Assembly (NCBI GenBank): GCA_007570785.1
Contig: ML664199.1
Span: forward strand, 22,302,748-22,366,747
Direction of reading: 5' to 3'
DNA: 64,000 nucleotides
DNA from: Antilocapra americana
Taxonomy: Eukaryota; Chordata; Mammalia; Artiodactyla; Antilocapridae
In this document: one piece after another, positions 23,686 to 34,960 of the stretch
Numbering within the stretch: position 1 is the stretch's first letter
How the letters are laid out: each line of letters begins with the position of its first letter
Notes under the pieces: generated by a model
Seen by the model: the letters and a program-made list of their open reading frames with translations, nothing else
What the model was told of the DNA's origin: nothing
The model's database searches: none
Translations under genes and position numbers: made by a program

Positions 23686-23694
23686 TAATACCAA

Positions 23695-23930
23695 GTACAT
23701 GAATAGCTATTAGCACTGTTCTGTGCACATGATACCTATTAACTCATTTACTACCACAACCTTATTATTTTTTTCATTTAATTTACTTTTCATTCATTCA
23801 TTTATATTAGTCATTCATTATTTATTATTATATATAAGTCACCTCGGATTTTCAGCTGTGGAAATGGCATACTCAAGGTTGCATGGCTAGGGAGCGATGG
23901 AACCCACGTGTGAGCCCTGGCCAACGGGCC
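23695..23930 (-). mobile_element. MIR SINE, antisense, expanded internally
   Basis: The left part (tagcactgttctgtgcacatg, ctattaactcatttactacc) and right part (gtggaaatggcatactcaagg, tgcatggctagggagcgatg) match antisense MIR. They are separated by an AT-rich ttcattcattcattta-type expansion. Confidence 0.45.
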
Positions 23931-24292
23931 CCAGGAAGTTGTCCTCGCAGCAGCTAAGCTAGACTGCCATGACCATCCAGATCCACTAAAGAAAACCACT
24001 GTGTTCAAGCTGCAAATTTCTAAGAGGGAATAATAAACGGGGCAACTTGAGATGCAGCTGCAGTCGTGATGCCCTCAGCCAGGGTTGGGGGCAGCAGGCT
24101 GGATGGTATGTAATGGTGCAGGGGAGGTGACCAGAAGAGAGCAGTGTGAGCGACAGCAGCCCAAAGGGGCAAACATTTTCCTAAGAAAAAATATTTCAAA
24201 ACAGGAGTCTGTCAATATAACAGAAAAGACCCAATGAGGTAAATTTGGGTAGTATGGGACTAGAGACAGCCAGTAACTGGACACTAATTGTA
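23931..24292. other. Unique non-coding sequence
   Basis: Nothing recognised between the MIR and the nested L1/BovB block. Confidence 0.5.
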
Positions 24293-24784
24293 CATAAGCT
24301 TCTTTAATTTTTATTTTTTTAATTGGAGGCTAACTACTTTATAATATTGTAGTGGCTATTGCCACACATTGATATGAATCAGCCACGGGTGTACATGTGT
24401 TCCCCACCCTGAGCCCCCCTCCCTCCTCATCCCATCCCTCAGGGTCATCCCAGTGCACCAGCCCTGAGCACCCTGCCTCACGCATTGAACCAGGACTGGC
24501 GATCTGTCTCACAAATGATAACATACATGTTTCAATGCTATTCTCGCAAATCATCCCACCCTCGCCTTCTCCCACAGAGTCCAAAAGACTGTTCTTTACA
24601 TCTGTGTCTCTTTTGCTGTCTCACATATAGGGTCATCATTACATCTTTCTAAATTCCATATATATGTATTAATATACTGTCTTGGTGTTTTTCCTTCTGA
24701 CTTACTTCGCTCTGTATAATAGGCTACAGTTTCATCCACTTTATTAGAACTGATTCAAATACGATCTTTTTAATAGCCAAGTAA

Positions 24785-25802
24785 GTGCTGCACTCAATAT
24801 GCCAGCAAATATGGAAAACTCAGCAGTGGCCACAGGACTGGAAAAGGTCAGTTTTCATTCTAATCCCAAAGAAAGGCAATGCCAAAGAATGTTCAAACTA
24901 CCACACAATTGCATTCATCTCGCATGCTAGTAAAGTAATGCTTAAAATTCTTCAAGCCAGGCTTCGGCAATACATGAACTGTGAACTTCCAGATGTTCAA
25001 GCTAGTTTTAAAAAAGGCAGAGGAACCAGAGATCAAATTGCCAACATTCTCTGGATCATCAAAAAAGCAAGAGAGTTCCAGAAAAACATCTCTTTCTGCT
25101 TTATTGACTGCCAAAGTCTTTGACTGTGTGAATTACAATAAACTGTGGAAAATTCTGAAAGAGATGGGCATATCAGACCACCTAACCTGCCTCTTGAGAA
25201 ACCTGTATGCAGGTTAGGAAGCAACAGTTAGAAGTGGACATGGAACAACAGACTGGTTCCAAATAGGAAAAGGAGTACATCAAGGGTGTATATTGTCACC
25301 CTGCTTATTTAACTTAGATGCAGAGTACATCAGGAGAAACACTGGGCTGGAAGAAGCACAAGCTGGAATCAAGATAGCCAGAAGAAATATCAATAACCTC
25401 AGATATTCAGACGACACTACCCTTATGGCAGAAAGTGAAGACTTAAAGAGCCTCTTGATGAAAGTGAAGGAGGAGAGTAAAAACGTTGGCTTAAAGCTCA
25501 ACATTCAGAAAACTAAGATCATGGCATCTGGTCCCATCACTTCATGGCAGAGAGATGGGGAGACAGTGGAAACAGTGGCTGACATTACTTTTCTGAGCTC
25601 CAAAATCACTGTAGATGGTGACTGCAGCCATGAAATTAAAAGATGCTTACTCCTTGGAAGGAAAGTTATGACCAACCTAGACAGCATATTAAAAAGCAGA
25701 GGCATTACTTTGCCAACAACGGTCCATCTAGTCAAGGCTATGGTTTTTCCATTGGTCATGTATGGATGTGAGAGTTGGACTATAAAGAAAGCTGAGTGCT
25801 GA
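24785..25802 (+). pseudogene. Broken BovB reverse transcriptase (C-terminal part)
   Basis: This is the remains of an RTE-type reverse transcriptase that would copy BovB RNA at a nicked genomic target. The first open stretch (24785-25123) holds the fingers/palm segment ending in SFCFIDC. A small deletion near 25110 shifts the frame, which continues to 25217 (KLWKILKEMGISDHLTCLLR) and stops at TAG. The next open stretch, 25293-25802, holds the catalytic motif and the ESWTIKKAE region and stops at TGA. The catalytic box at 25404-25415 reads Y-S-D-D, where the copy at 45.6 kb has Y-A-D-D. At least two stops and one frameshift make it inactive. N-terminal endonuclease sequence is absent. Confidence 0.9.
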
Positions 25803-26163
25803 AGAATTGATGCTTTTGAACTGTGGTATTAGAGAAGACTCTTGAGACTCCCTTGGGCTACAAAGAGATCCAACCAGTCCATCCTAAAGGAGATTGTAAG
25901 GACTGATATTGAAGCTGAAACTCCAATACTTTGGCCACCTGATGCAAAGAGCTGACTCACTGGAAAAAACCCTGATGCTGGCAAAGATTGAGGGCAGGAG
26001 GAGAAGGGGATGACAGAGCATGAGATGGCTGGATGGCATCATCAACACAATGTCCATGGGTTTGGGTGGACTCCTGGAGTTGGTGATGGACAGGGAGGCC
26101 TGGCGTGCTGCGATTCATGGGGTCGCAAAGAGTCAGACACTACTGAGCAACTGAACTGCACTG
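24785..26163 (+). mobile_element. BovB LINE, 5'-truncated, nested inside an L1
   Basis: About 1.38 kb of BovB in sense orientation, from within the reverse-transcriptase domain to the 3' end (gtcagacactactgagcaac). It lies inside the antisense L1 of 24306-26470. The L1 text is cut after ccaagtaa and resumes at aagtgaatattcc, so aagtaa/aagtgaa looks like a short imperfect target-site duplication. The insertion therefore postdates the L1. Full-length BovB is about 3.2 kb, so more than half is missing. Confidence 0.93.
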
Positions 26164-26483
26164 AAGTGAATATTCCACTGTACATATGTACCACAGCTTT
26201 CTTATCCGTTCGTCTGCTGATGGACAGCTAGGTTGCTTCCATGCCCTGGCTATTGTAAAGAGTGCTGCAGTGAACATTGGGCTACATGTGTCTCCTTCAA
26301 TTCTGGTCTCATTAGTGTGTATGCCCAGCTTTGGGTTTCTGGGTCATATGGCAGTTCTATCTCCAGTTTTTTAAGGAATCTCCACACTGTTCTCCATAGT
26401 GGCTGTACTAGTTTGCATTCTCACCAACAGCGTAAGAGGGTTCCTTTTTCTCCATACCCTCTCCAGCATGCATAAGCTTCTTT

Positions 26484-27130
26484 TAAGAGTATAACACATA
26501 AGCCTCTTGAACTCTAACTCCAAAAGTCGTCTTCAGGTCAATGTAACAAAGAAAAAAGAAAGCCAGGAGTGAGGTGAGTAGATCAAAGAGAACAGAAAAG
26601 GTGTCTGAATGGATGGATTTCTCTAGCTCTGCCCCCTGCAGTTCCTCACACTGGCAGTGGTGGGGGACATACCTGTAGGGCAGCAGTGAGGTGGACCAGT
26701 TTTGGCCTGGAGGCAGGAGCCTGTGGCTTTACCACGGATCCCACTGCTCTTCAGCCTCTGATTCTGAGCAAGTCACCACACATTCTAGCCTCAGTCAGAA
26801 TGACCCACCACTGTGAAGCTGGGATGTTAGCAAATAGCTCCTCTTCCCCTCAGCTTTAAACCTCTGACCTTCTTCTAGAGCCCACACTTGGGTGCAGCAG
26901 CGTCTTTGCTCAGGGGCCAATGGTTTCCAGAAGATACATTGGCATTCTGACTTCCTAAGGCCCTGTCCTCCTTCTCCCTGACCATACACCTGGTGGAAAC
27001 AGACACAGTTGGGAGAGAGAGTTTTCCCTCTTCTCATTGAGTGTTTACAGACACATTGAAAATGGCAAGCAGTTCCCCAGGCAGGTCTCACTTGGAGTCT
27101 CACCACTGTCATTGCCCCTTTGTTTTCTGA
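26484..27130. other. Unique non-coding sequence
   Basis: No repeat or gene recognised between the L1 duplication and the next SINE. Confidence 0.5.
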
Positions 27131-27257
27131 GTGAGTGAAAGTGGCTCAGTCATGTCTGACTCTTTGCCACCCCATGGACTGTAGCACACCTCGCTCCTCT
27201 GTCCATGCAATTCTCTAGGCAAGAATACTGGAGTGGGTCGCCATTTCCTTTTCCAGA
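27131..27257 (-). mobile_element. Bov-tA/Bov-A SINE tail half, antisense
   Basis: Only the BovB-derived 3' half is present (gctcagtcatgtctgactc ... gcaagaatactggagtgggt ... ccatttccttttccag). The tRNA-derived head is missing, which is ordinary 5' truncation in this orientation. Confidence 0.88.
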
Positions 27258-27789
27258 AAGGAACTTTGTTTTCTAACAGCCCCTTGTAGTCTTAGCCTCA
27301 AAGTCTGCTTCTTGAGAAAGCTTTTCCTTTTCATAAGTCTGACCTTACGATTCATCTGGCTCCTGTTTTAAAACCAATTATTACGTATCATCTTTTGAAT
27401 TTCACCTCTGACACCACTTTGCCCTGACTTAATTCTATGGCTGGCTTTTATTCAAAACTTTCATTTTGAGGAAGGTGTAAGAACTGCAAATGGCCTTCTT
27501 CTGGAAACCCTGAGTAAAACGGCAGCTCTAGCGATCAAAAATAGAGCACTGGCATTTGATGCATGCTGTTAAGCAAAATGTGTGCTTTCAAGGGACATGG
27601 GTAAAAGGAAGCCCCAAACAAAGATCTAAGTGATGAGAAGGGCGGGGTGGGGGGTTCTGGGTTATGACTTCTGCTTATTAGGCCGGATCTGCCCCTAAGC
27701 TCTGACCCAGTATCAACAGGTGTCCGTGAGCCCTCTCTGTATGTTAGCCCTGCCTCCACCACTGTCTCTTTCAGAACCTGCTGCCCCTT
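27258..27789. other. Unique non-coding sequence, possibly L2-flanking
   Basis: Nothing firmly recognised. A T/C-rich part around 27340-27440 could belong to an extended L2. Confidence 0.35.
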
Positions 27790-28460
27790 ATGTATTCCCT
27801 CTAGATGTCCACTGACTGCACCCTGGTCTTCAACCTCAATACACAATTATCCAACAAACCTATTCAAGGCTGGCTCAAAAGCGTCTCCCAAATCCACTCT
27901 CCTCCCTACATTCTGGTGCGTACTGATCTAATGCAGATCTGCTTCCTTCCTCACCTAGTCTATCAGAAGTTGAAGCTTCCAAATCTGTTTCCTCCACTCC
28001 AGTTTTCTGTCTTCAGTTCATTCTTCACAACGCATCCATGTTTTCTGAAAATAAAGGGCTGATCATGCCCTTTATTTGGCTTCCAAACCTCCACTAGTTC
28101 CCCAGCATGAAAAGAACAATTCAAACTTTTTAGAGACATGTCCTGGCACCTCTACAATCCTGATCAATCAGGACTGATCCCAACCCACCGTTTCAGCCCC
28201 TTCTGTTTGCTCACTACATAGCACACAGTAGGGCCCATCTAGGCTTCCACTCTCCCAGCACATATTAGGCAGTTTCCTGTTTCTATCCTTGCCCTTGGTG
28301 TTCCCTCTCCTGAGCAGGCCATTTCCATGTCCAGCCTCATCAAACCCTGTTCAAATCCCACCAGTTCTTCAGGCACATCCTCTGGACCAGGCTGTTTGCC
28401 CCCTCAAGTACAGTTCATTGCTCTCCCCTCTGAGGTCTCCCAGGAGGTGTTTCTCAAAGC
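27790..28460 (+). mobile_element. L2 LINE 3' region, sense
   Basis: L2 landmarks in order: ggcttccaaacctccactag, cctggcacctctacaatcctg, ccttggtgttccctctcctg, tcaaatcccaccagttcttc. About 650 diverged bases with no coding capacity. Confidence 0.65.
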
Positions 28461-28618
28461 TGGGGCACTTTAAAAAATGTTAACTTTCTGTCGTAATTAA
28501 CTCAAAACCCTGGCAAAGAAGCACTAGACATCAAGATTTTTTTAAGATCCCCTCAGGTTATTTTCATAGTGCTGCTCAAGTATTTAGCTTATATCTCTTT
28601 TACTTTTAATTAGTATTA

Positions 28619-28820
28619 GGTAGCTCAGTGGCAAAGAATCTGCCTGCCAATGCAGGAGATGTGGGTTAGATCCCAGGGTCGGGAAAATCCCCTAGAGAAG
28701 GAATGGCAATCCACTCCAGTATTCTTGCCTGGGAATTTCAGGGGGCAGATGAGCCTGGCAGGCTACAGTCCATGAGATTGAAAAGGCTTGGACACGACTT
28801 AATAACTAAACAATAACAAC
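28619..28820 (+). mobile_element. Bov-tA SINE, sense
   Basis: Head (gtagctcagtggcaaagaat, ctgccaatgcaggagatg), body and tail (ggcttggacacgacttaat) with an aacaataacaac A-rich end. The first few head bases are lost. Confidence 0.92.
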
Positions 28821-28955
28821 AAAAATTATTTACTTATCTAGCAAATGTACAACCATTGTGCTCCATTGGGAACTACTACAATGAGTCAAGTCCAGTATAA
28901 AAAGTAATACTAACATACAATTTGTATTATGTATTCTATCATTTTATAATGTATT

Positions 28956-29178
28956 GGGCTTCCAAGGTGGCACCACTGGTAAAAAATCCACTTGCCAATG
29001 CAGGAAATAAAAGAGACACAGGTTCGATTCCTGGGTTGGGAAGATTCCCCTGGAGGAGGAAATGGCAACTCACTCCAATATTCTTGCCTGGAGAATCCCA
29101 GGGACAGAGGAGTCTGGTGGGCTACAGTCCATAGGGTCACAGAGTCAGACATGACTGAGCGCATACACACACACATAC
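28956..29178 (+). mobile_element. Bov-tA SINE, sense, with perfect B box
   Basis: Full length: gggcttccaaggtggcacca, cttgccaatgcaggaa, the RNA polymerase III B-box ggttcgattcc (near 29022) matching the GGTTCGANTCC consensus, body, and tail ending in cacacacacacata. It retains the internal promoter best among the sense copies. A residual ability to be transcribed is possible but cannot be shown here. Confidence 0.93.
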
Positions 29179-31029
29179 AAGATACATAATAAAATGGTAT
29201 CTTACAGTCTAGTCATTTGTACACATGTCTTTCTAAGGCTATTCCTTGAAAATGACTATTTCTCATTTATCTTTCTAAATTTTAGTAATATAACACATGG
29301 CTAATGTTCAGTAAATAGATGATGATTTAATTAATTAATATATTAATTAATGTGCTGGAATGACATTTTTACTTCAGACTCCTCTGGCCTGAAAGACATG
29401 GAAAGTTGTCCTTGCATCGCTGACTCTGAACAGTATCCCCTGCCATCTCCTGAGGGACAAAGGTCAGTGCGTCCCAACAGAGGCCTGTGCCACAGTCTGG
29501 ACAGAGGAGAGCCTGCTGACCTCTGAATCAAGGCTGCACAGGCCCTTCATGAGTTTGCTGACAAAGAGGTAGACATATGCTAATCCCTCCTCATTCTTTA
29601 AAGAAGTACAAACAATTCAGCAAGCTAAGTGGTTTCCATTTTCCAAACACCAGCTCTGCACCCTCCCACTCCAAGAGAGGGGCAGGATGCGACCCCTTTC
29701 ACCGGCAGACAAGGGAAAGGAGACTCAGATCCAGGGGTTCTGTGAGAAGTCAGGGTATCTGCTGACCCAAGGCTGTGGCTGTGTGCCAGAGAGAAAGGAT
29801 GACTACATGAAGCCCTTGGGGAAGTTTTACCTCATTCCAGACAGAGACACTGGAAGAACTGAATGCTTCACACTCCACCCACAACAATGAGGGTTTCAAC
29901 TTTCAAAAGGAGTCAGCATCCCTCTAAAGAAGTTCAGAGGAGTGAATCATTTTTCTCATGTTCCAGATCCCTGATTTAAAGCCATTCCCTCTTTAAGAAA
30001 CCCAAGCACCCACAAACTTTTTCCAAATGGCAGGCACTCATGACAACGTGACTGCCATGCTTCTGATACAGGTAAACATTTAGAACCTAAGTCTTGCTAA
30101 GGTGAGAAATTAATACAAATTACAATTGTAAAGTGTCTACATTTTACATCATGTATCTTCCCTTCCCCTTTGTTATAAATAAACCTTTGAAAGGGAGACA
30201 TTATTTTCATTTTGTTAGGTTTGTCCACTTCCTTTTGCTTTCACATCATTGAAACTCCCAGCCCAAAGATGAAATAAGGAAACTCAACCAAAACCTGAAC
30301 CTATTGATTCTAACTTCCTTTCAATTTTCCCTTTAAAATGCTTCGGATGAATAATTTTTCACTTCTCAGAGAAGAGCAAATTGATGTCCTGGGCTTGCCA
30401 TAATGCAAATGAACATTAAAAGTATCAGAGAATCCACCTTTTTGTAATGATTAGTTTAAGTGGGAGAGAGCATCAATGCTCAGTTAAATTTTGACACACA
30501 CAAAGTGAGTGTTATGCTCTTGCCTGCGTCCTACTCTGAGGCCACCGGGAATATTCTCAGTCACAGCCTTAGCAACCAGGAGGCCGCATGCTGTATGCCA
30601 AGGCACACAGCTATCTCCCCAGGGAACAGGGTTCCTGTTGGAGACCTGTATCTCCCCTCCTCACCAACAGAATGCTTGAGTCTTAGATTCAGAGCCATTC
30701 TCTTCACTAATACATTAATCTCATTAATGTCATCAATACAAGAAATTAGCACTGTAACAGAGGTCTTCTGGAAATACCTTTACCCCAAATATAATAGAAC
30801 TGTAAGCATGATGAGATGCCAAGCCATAGAGGAGATGTTTGGGTATAATAGACTCTCTGGGTGTCCTCCAGAGCACCCCAGAAAGCTGGTTGCCTCCTTT
30901 ATATTCCCACAGTGCAGGCCCTATTTGAAAGACTGACTGTTTCTTTACACAGACTCTCTCAAAGGAAGTTGTCACTTCAGGCTGCACAAACCAAAACTCT
31001 TCCAAAATCAGGTGCTTGGGGGAAAAAAA
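29179..31029. other. Unique non-coding sequence
   Basis: An AT palindrome lies near 29325-29352. A 158-codon open frame at 30460-30936 matches nothing I know. No interspersed repeat recognised. Confidence 0.45.
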
Positions 31030-31325
31030 ATTGAAGTACTTTTAATAATTTAAGTGGCTCTTCTCTGCACATGCCCAGAACCCAAATCCCGTTTCTAACT
31101 GAAGTGCTTATATAAAAATTTGACAGCTCTTATAATTTTAAATTGCTCTACACTGAGTATGCCTAGAACCTTGATCACTTCCAAATTCAAGGGCTTATAA
31201 AAATTTGAAGCACTCCAATAATTTTAAATTGCAATGCACAGTGTAGAGTGATTTAAAATTATTGGACTGCTTCAATTTTTTTAAAAGGTCTTCAATTTGG
31301 AAGTGAGTCAAGCAGCATTCTAATA
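31030..31325. repeat. Tandem and inverted repeat array with a long hairpin
   Basis: A unit of about 85 bases occurs at about 31030-31114, again at 31115-31199, and partly from 31200. The units share a ttgaag/tttgac...aattttaaattg start, an atgcc(c/t)agaacc core and a gggcttata/gtgcttata end. From about 31240 the sequence turns back: 31251-31312 is the reverse complement of 31170-31230 with about 85% pairing across some 60 bases and a loop of about 20 bases. I do not recognise the family. It could be an old palindromic transposon (MITE) or a local inverted duplication. Confidence 0.8.
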
Positions 31326-31466
31326 CGATGGTTTAAGACATAGTGTGCTGATCTAAAACTTAACACCTAAAAATAATGAAAATTAAACCACATGAGCTTT
31401 CTTTTTTCTTTTCTTTTTTTTTAATAGAGAAAGGATGCTTAAAGTGCTCATAAAAAGTAGAAGAAG
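31326..31466. other. AT-rich linker
   Basis: AT-rich sequence with a T-rich run near 31400-31425 between the hairpin array and an L1 fragment. Nothing else is seen. Confidence 0.5.
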
Positions 31467-31587
31467 GTTCAAGAGAGAGCAGACATATGTACACCTATGG
31501 CTGATTCATGTTGATACAGGGCAGAAACCAATACAATATTATAAAACGATTATCCTCCAATTAAAAGAAAATACTTTTTTTTTTTTT
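31467..31587 (+). mobile_element. L1 LINE, very short 3' fragment
   Basis: The L1 3' end (ctatggctgattcatgttga, gcagaaaccaatacaatatt, cctccaattaaaagaaaa) is flanked by near-identical aaagtagaagaag (31454-31466) and aaagtagagaag (31588-31599), a probable target-site duplication. A run of T sits between the A-rich tail and the right duplication, which is unusual. Confidence 0.8.
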
Positions 31588-31599
31588 AAAGTAGAGAAG

Positions 31600-34219
31600 T
31601 GTCTAGAAAAGAAAGTGAGAGCTCAGGCCATAGAGGAGAAAAGCTGGGAGAGGAAAGCAAATGCAGGAGGGGTGGGCAGAAATGGCACTCACGTCAGAGG
31701 TCTTGTCCAGACCCAGAGGTTTCAGATGTGAAACAGAAAAAAATAATAGCAAGTGGGAAGAGCCAGGAATGAGCAAACAAAAACTTGAATATGACTTGGA
31801 GAATTGCATTCTGCGCAATATACTTCCCAACAGACTTTCCAACATCTAGGGATGACAGTAGGACAGCAGCTCCCTCTAAAACCTTCTTGTTCTGTTGTAG
31901 TGGTGCTGCTATTGTCTGTTTGATGAAACTCTCAAATAGAATTCATGTCTGTGCTTATTTTGCGGTCTTCCCTCATAACTTTGGTTGATTTCAGGGGCCT
32001 TGCTAACAATCCAAATAACCCCCATCGCAGTCACTACAAGTAAAGAGCACATTTCTATATGAATTTCCCATGGAGGTCTGTACCTCTATTGCTCAGATTA
32101 GCTACTGGGGCGGGGGGGAGGGGAGGGCGGTTATTTCCAAAATATCAATGTTCTTTCCTCTTAATCTTTTTTTCTTGCCTAATTTCTAATTTTCATTCTA
32201 TCTTTTTTTACTCCTCATCACTATCTCTTTAACTTCAAAAAAACTCCACAAATATAAAGATCACAGTGACTTGAACTCAATGATCCTTTCTGTTTAAACC
32301 AAAGGGCAAAACCACAGGTCAGGGAAAACAACTGCAGCAATGAGGTCAAGACCCTGAATAATGTCCCCTTGATAAATAGCATCTGTCTCAAAGGTTCCCT
32401 CACCATTTACCACAATGCAACCTGTGCCTTTGAATACCATCTAAATGTGCTTTATTTCATTTATTTGCTGTGAGCTGTTTTGCTCTACTGACTAGATAAT
32501 GTGTGTCTTAAAATACTGTGTAAATAGACAATAGCTTGTAATATTTCCCAGGGACCCACTGAGATCAGGGCTCAAAGTGAAATGAAGTTTACTGAAGCTG
32601 AATTTTGGCACCTTTCTTGCCATAAGGGACTAAGGGAGTGATGCTGTCTCCTCAATGGGAAAAAGAAAAAAAAAAAAACAGCACAACATAATTAAGAAAA
32701 GGTGGGGAAGCCACATTATAACAAACATACAAAAAAATGTCATTCATCTGGAAAAGTGAGGTTTTTACGGAGAGGAAGAGAGGGAATGTTGACCCTGGCA
32801 AAATCAGATGTAGGAACATTTTAAGGATTCAAAATTTGGAAGGAAGTTAACGAAGGAAAGAAGGAATAAAGAGCATGTTAAGATGGAAATAATTCTGTTT
32901 ACTAAGCTAAGTGAAGTTCCCCTATGCCCTGGACACAGAGTAAATATATGAAGAGCACACAGACCTGGGCCAGTGCCTGGTCAGACAGCTTGAAACATGC
33001 CAGGGGTATGGACTCTACTGGCTTCTTCATGAGCCTACATAAGACTTACTATGGATAAACCTGGACCCTGAGGTTAAACTGTAATTTCTTATAATTTCCA
33101 ATTATTCCCAATTCGGGTGATAACTTTAATGATCTCTTATAATAATGGATGGATTAGTTCAGAAAAGCCTATTGGCAGCAAAGTATATTAAGCAGTAAAA
33201 TTTCAAAACAACTCAGATGAAAACTAACTGTTGACATCATGGATAATAGCAAGCCTTTAAAATAGGCTGGAGGGTGGCACTGGATGGGAAGGGACTAAAC
33301 AGAGAGGGAGAAGAAGCTTCAAGCCAGACTTTTCTTAATAGATATTTGAATAAATAACAAACAACCTGAGCCAGTGTCTAGACCTTGACTAGTATTCTAA
33401 CTAGATTATTTGGGGATGGGCAGGTTTGGAGTGTGCAGCCAAAGGCAGGGTAGTTCAAACAGAAGTGTCAAGTTTTTAGAGATGAGGAGTTCACTAATGG
33501 GGTGTTGGAATAAATTCTGGTCCTGATGGCAAAACATACCAGGAAATGATTAAGAATACTCTGCTAAGGAGCAAACAGATTTTTAGGTCATGTGTCTGTA
33601 GCGATGTCACCATTTAATAAAATGACAAAATCTATCACATAGGCATGAACACAGAACAATATAAAGAGGTTAACAGAAATTGATGGCATCCGAGGTTTAA
33701 TTTTACACTGAATCAGAGTCTTTGGTGATTGAAATAGACAAAGATGTATAGGGTTATCTTGCTGAAGAGGCTGCACTAATTACTGGCACTTGTCATTTCT
33801 CCATAGCTTTATTTAAGTCAAGAAGGCTAACTAGCTTCTTTTTCCCTAGTGTGCATTGTTTGCTCAGGAGCTTTTGCTGAGGAAGCCTTTTTTTCATAAC
33901 TGCACCTCATTATTAACAGGTTCATAAATAAATGAGTCCTAATATTTTTCTCCGTTAGCATTTATGATAGGGACATTTGGTCTACAAAAGATTACACTTG
34001 TCTTTAATAAAATAGGTACTTACACATGAAATCTATTAGGCCCTTGTTTCTCTGGTGAAGAAGCAAAGGGGAGGAACGAGAGTTTAACTACAAAACAATA
34101 ATAATAACCTGGTATGCTGGCAGCACTGTAACTAGAGAATGTTTAATGGAATTTCATGTCTTCCTCTCACTACTAAACTCTTCAACCTTCTCTTCTAATT
34201 TCCAGCTCTCTGAGATGCG
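31600..34219. other. Unique AT-rich non-coding sequence with a G-quadruplex motif
   Basis: About 2.6 kb without a repeat or gene that I recognise. It includes the G-rich motif at 32107-32127 and an A12 run near 32667-32679. Long repeat-free AT-rich DNA such as this is common in introns and gene deserts. Confidence 0.45.
32107..32127 (+). promoter_or_regulatory. G-quadruplex motif with one-base loops
   Basis: Four G runs (G4, G7, G4, G3) are separated by single bases C, A and A. This fits the G3+N1-7 pattern with the shortest possible loops, predicted to be among the most stable G-quadruplexes. Any function is unknown. Confidence 0.6.
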
Positions 34220-34960
34220 AAGGCAAAGTCAAGAAGTATTAAGCGAGTATTTTCCAATAACCAGCACTGTACTAAGTACTGCAAAGGACATAAAATTATA
34301 AAGCATAATGACCATCCTTAAGGAAATGCCAGTCCAGTGCAAGACCTGAAAAAAGAATTGAAGGAGATCTTGATCTATGTAGAGCCACTGGTGTAAGGCT
34401 CTCAACATTGTATGGTTCAGGGTTGGTAAAACTTGTCTTGAGCTAGGTCAATGTAAAGTAGTTTTTTTCGAGCTGAGGTTGGTAGAGATCTCAAAAGCTG
34501 TTTGGGGTGGGTATACATGCTCAGTTGTGTCTGACTCTTTGCAACCCTATGGACTGTATCCTACCAGGCTCCTCCATCTATGGGATTTTCCAGGTAAGAA
34601 TACTAGAGTGAGGTGACATTTCCTCCTCCAGGGGATCTTCCTGACCCAGGGATCGAACCCATGGCTTCTGTGTCACCTGCATTGCAAGCAGATTCTTTAC
34701 CACTAAGCCATAAGGAAGCTGTTTTGGGGGTTTAGATCAATATGAGAAAGGGAAAATATTCCAGGTTGGGAAATTCACATGGAAAAAGACAGAGGCAAAA
34801 CAGGAGAAAAGCTTATGGGGACAAATGAAGGGAAAAGTCTAGAGTGAAGATATTTTTAAGGAATTGCCCATTACTGTGGAAAATAATATTGAATATGTGC
34901 CTTGAAAGCCATGATAGGTAGCTGGAACTCGACTTGATAATATGGCATCTCTCTGGCTCA
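34220..34960 (-). mobile_element. L2 LINE fragment, antisense, split by a SINE
   Basis: The left part (aaccagcactgtactaagtac, aatgaccatccttaagg) resembles antisense L2 3' end. The right part (atattccaggttgggaaattc, catggaaaaagacagaggc) resembles its upstream body. A Bov-tA lies between them. The match is diverged. Confidence 0.42.
34508..34715 (-). mobile_element. Bov-tA SINE, antisense, with target-site duplication
   Basis: Tail (catgctcagttgtgtctgac), body (ggatcttcctgacccaggg), a well-preserved antisense B box (gggatcgaaccc) and head are present. Flanks aagctgtttgggg (34495-34507) and aagctgttttgggg (from 34716) form a 13-14 bp duplication with one extra T. Confidence 0.92.

Larger units (their letters stand above)
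24306..26470 (-). mobile_element. L1 LINE, antisense, 5'-truncated, interrupted by BovB
   Basis: Two pieces, 24306-24784 and about 26170-26470, join into one continuous antisense ruminant L1 3' region. It runs from the T-rich complement of the tail through catgtttcaatgctattctc and cttacttcgctctgtataat to gtggctgtactagtttgcat and the 5' truncation at ctctccagcat. The 13-bp target-site duplication cataagcttcttt is exact at 24293-24305 and 26471-26483. Without the inserted BovB the L1 is about 780 bases. The piece is mostly 3' UTR with a little of the ORF2 end and has no coding capacity. Confidence 0.93.

Noticed and set aside
28956..29060. tRNA-like sequence with a perfect B box
   Set aside because: It is the tRNA-Glu-derived head of a Bov-tA SINE, not a functional tRNA gene. 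The cloverleaf and A box are degraded.
29325..29352. AT palindrome of taattaat words
   Set aside because: Short AT-only palindromes are frequent in AT-rich DNA and need no special explanation.
30460..30936. 158-codon open frame on the + strand
   Set aside because: No recognisable domain, no splice context that stands out, and length near chance expectation.
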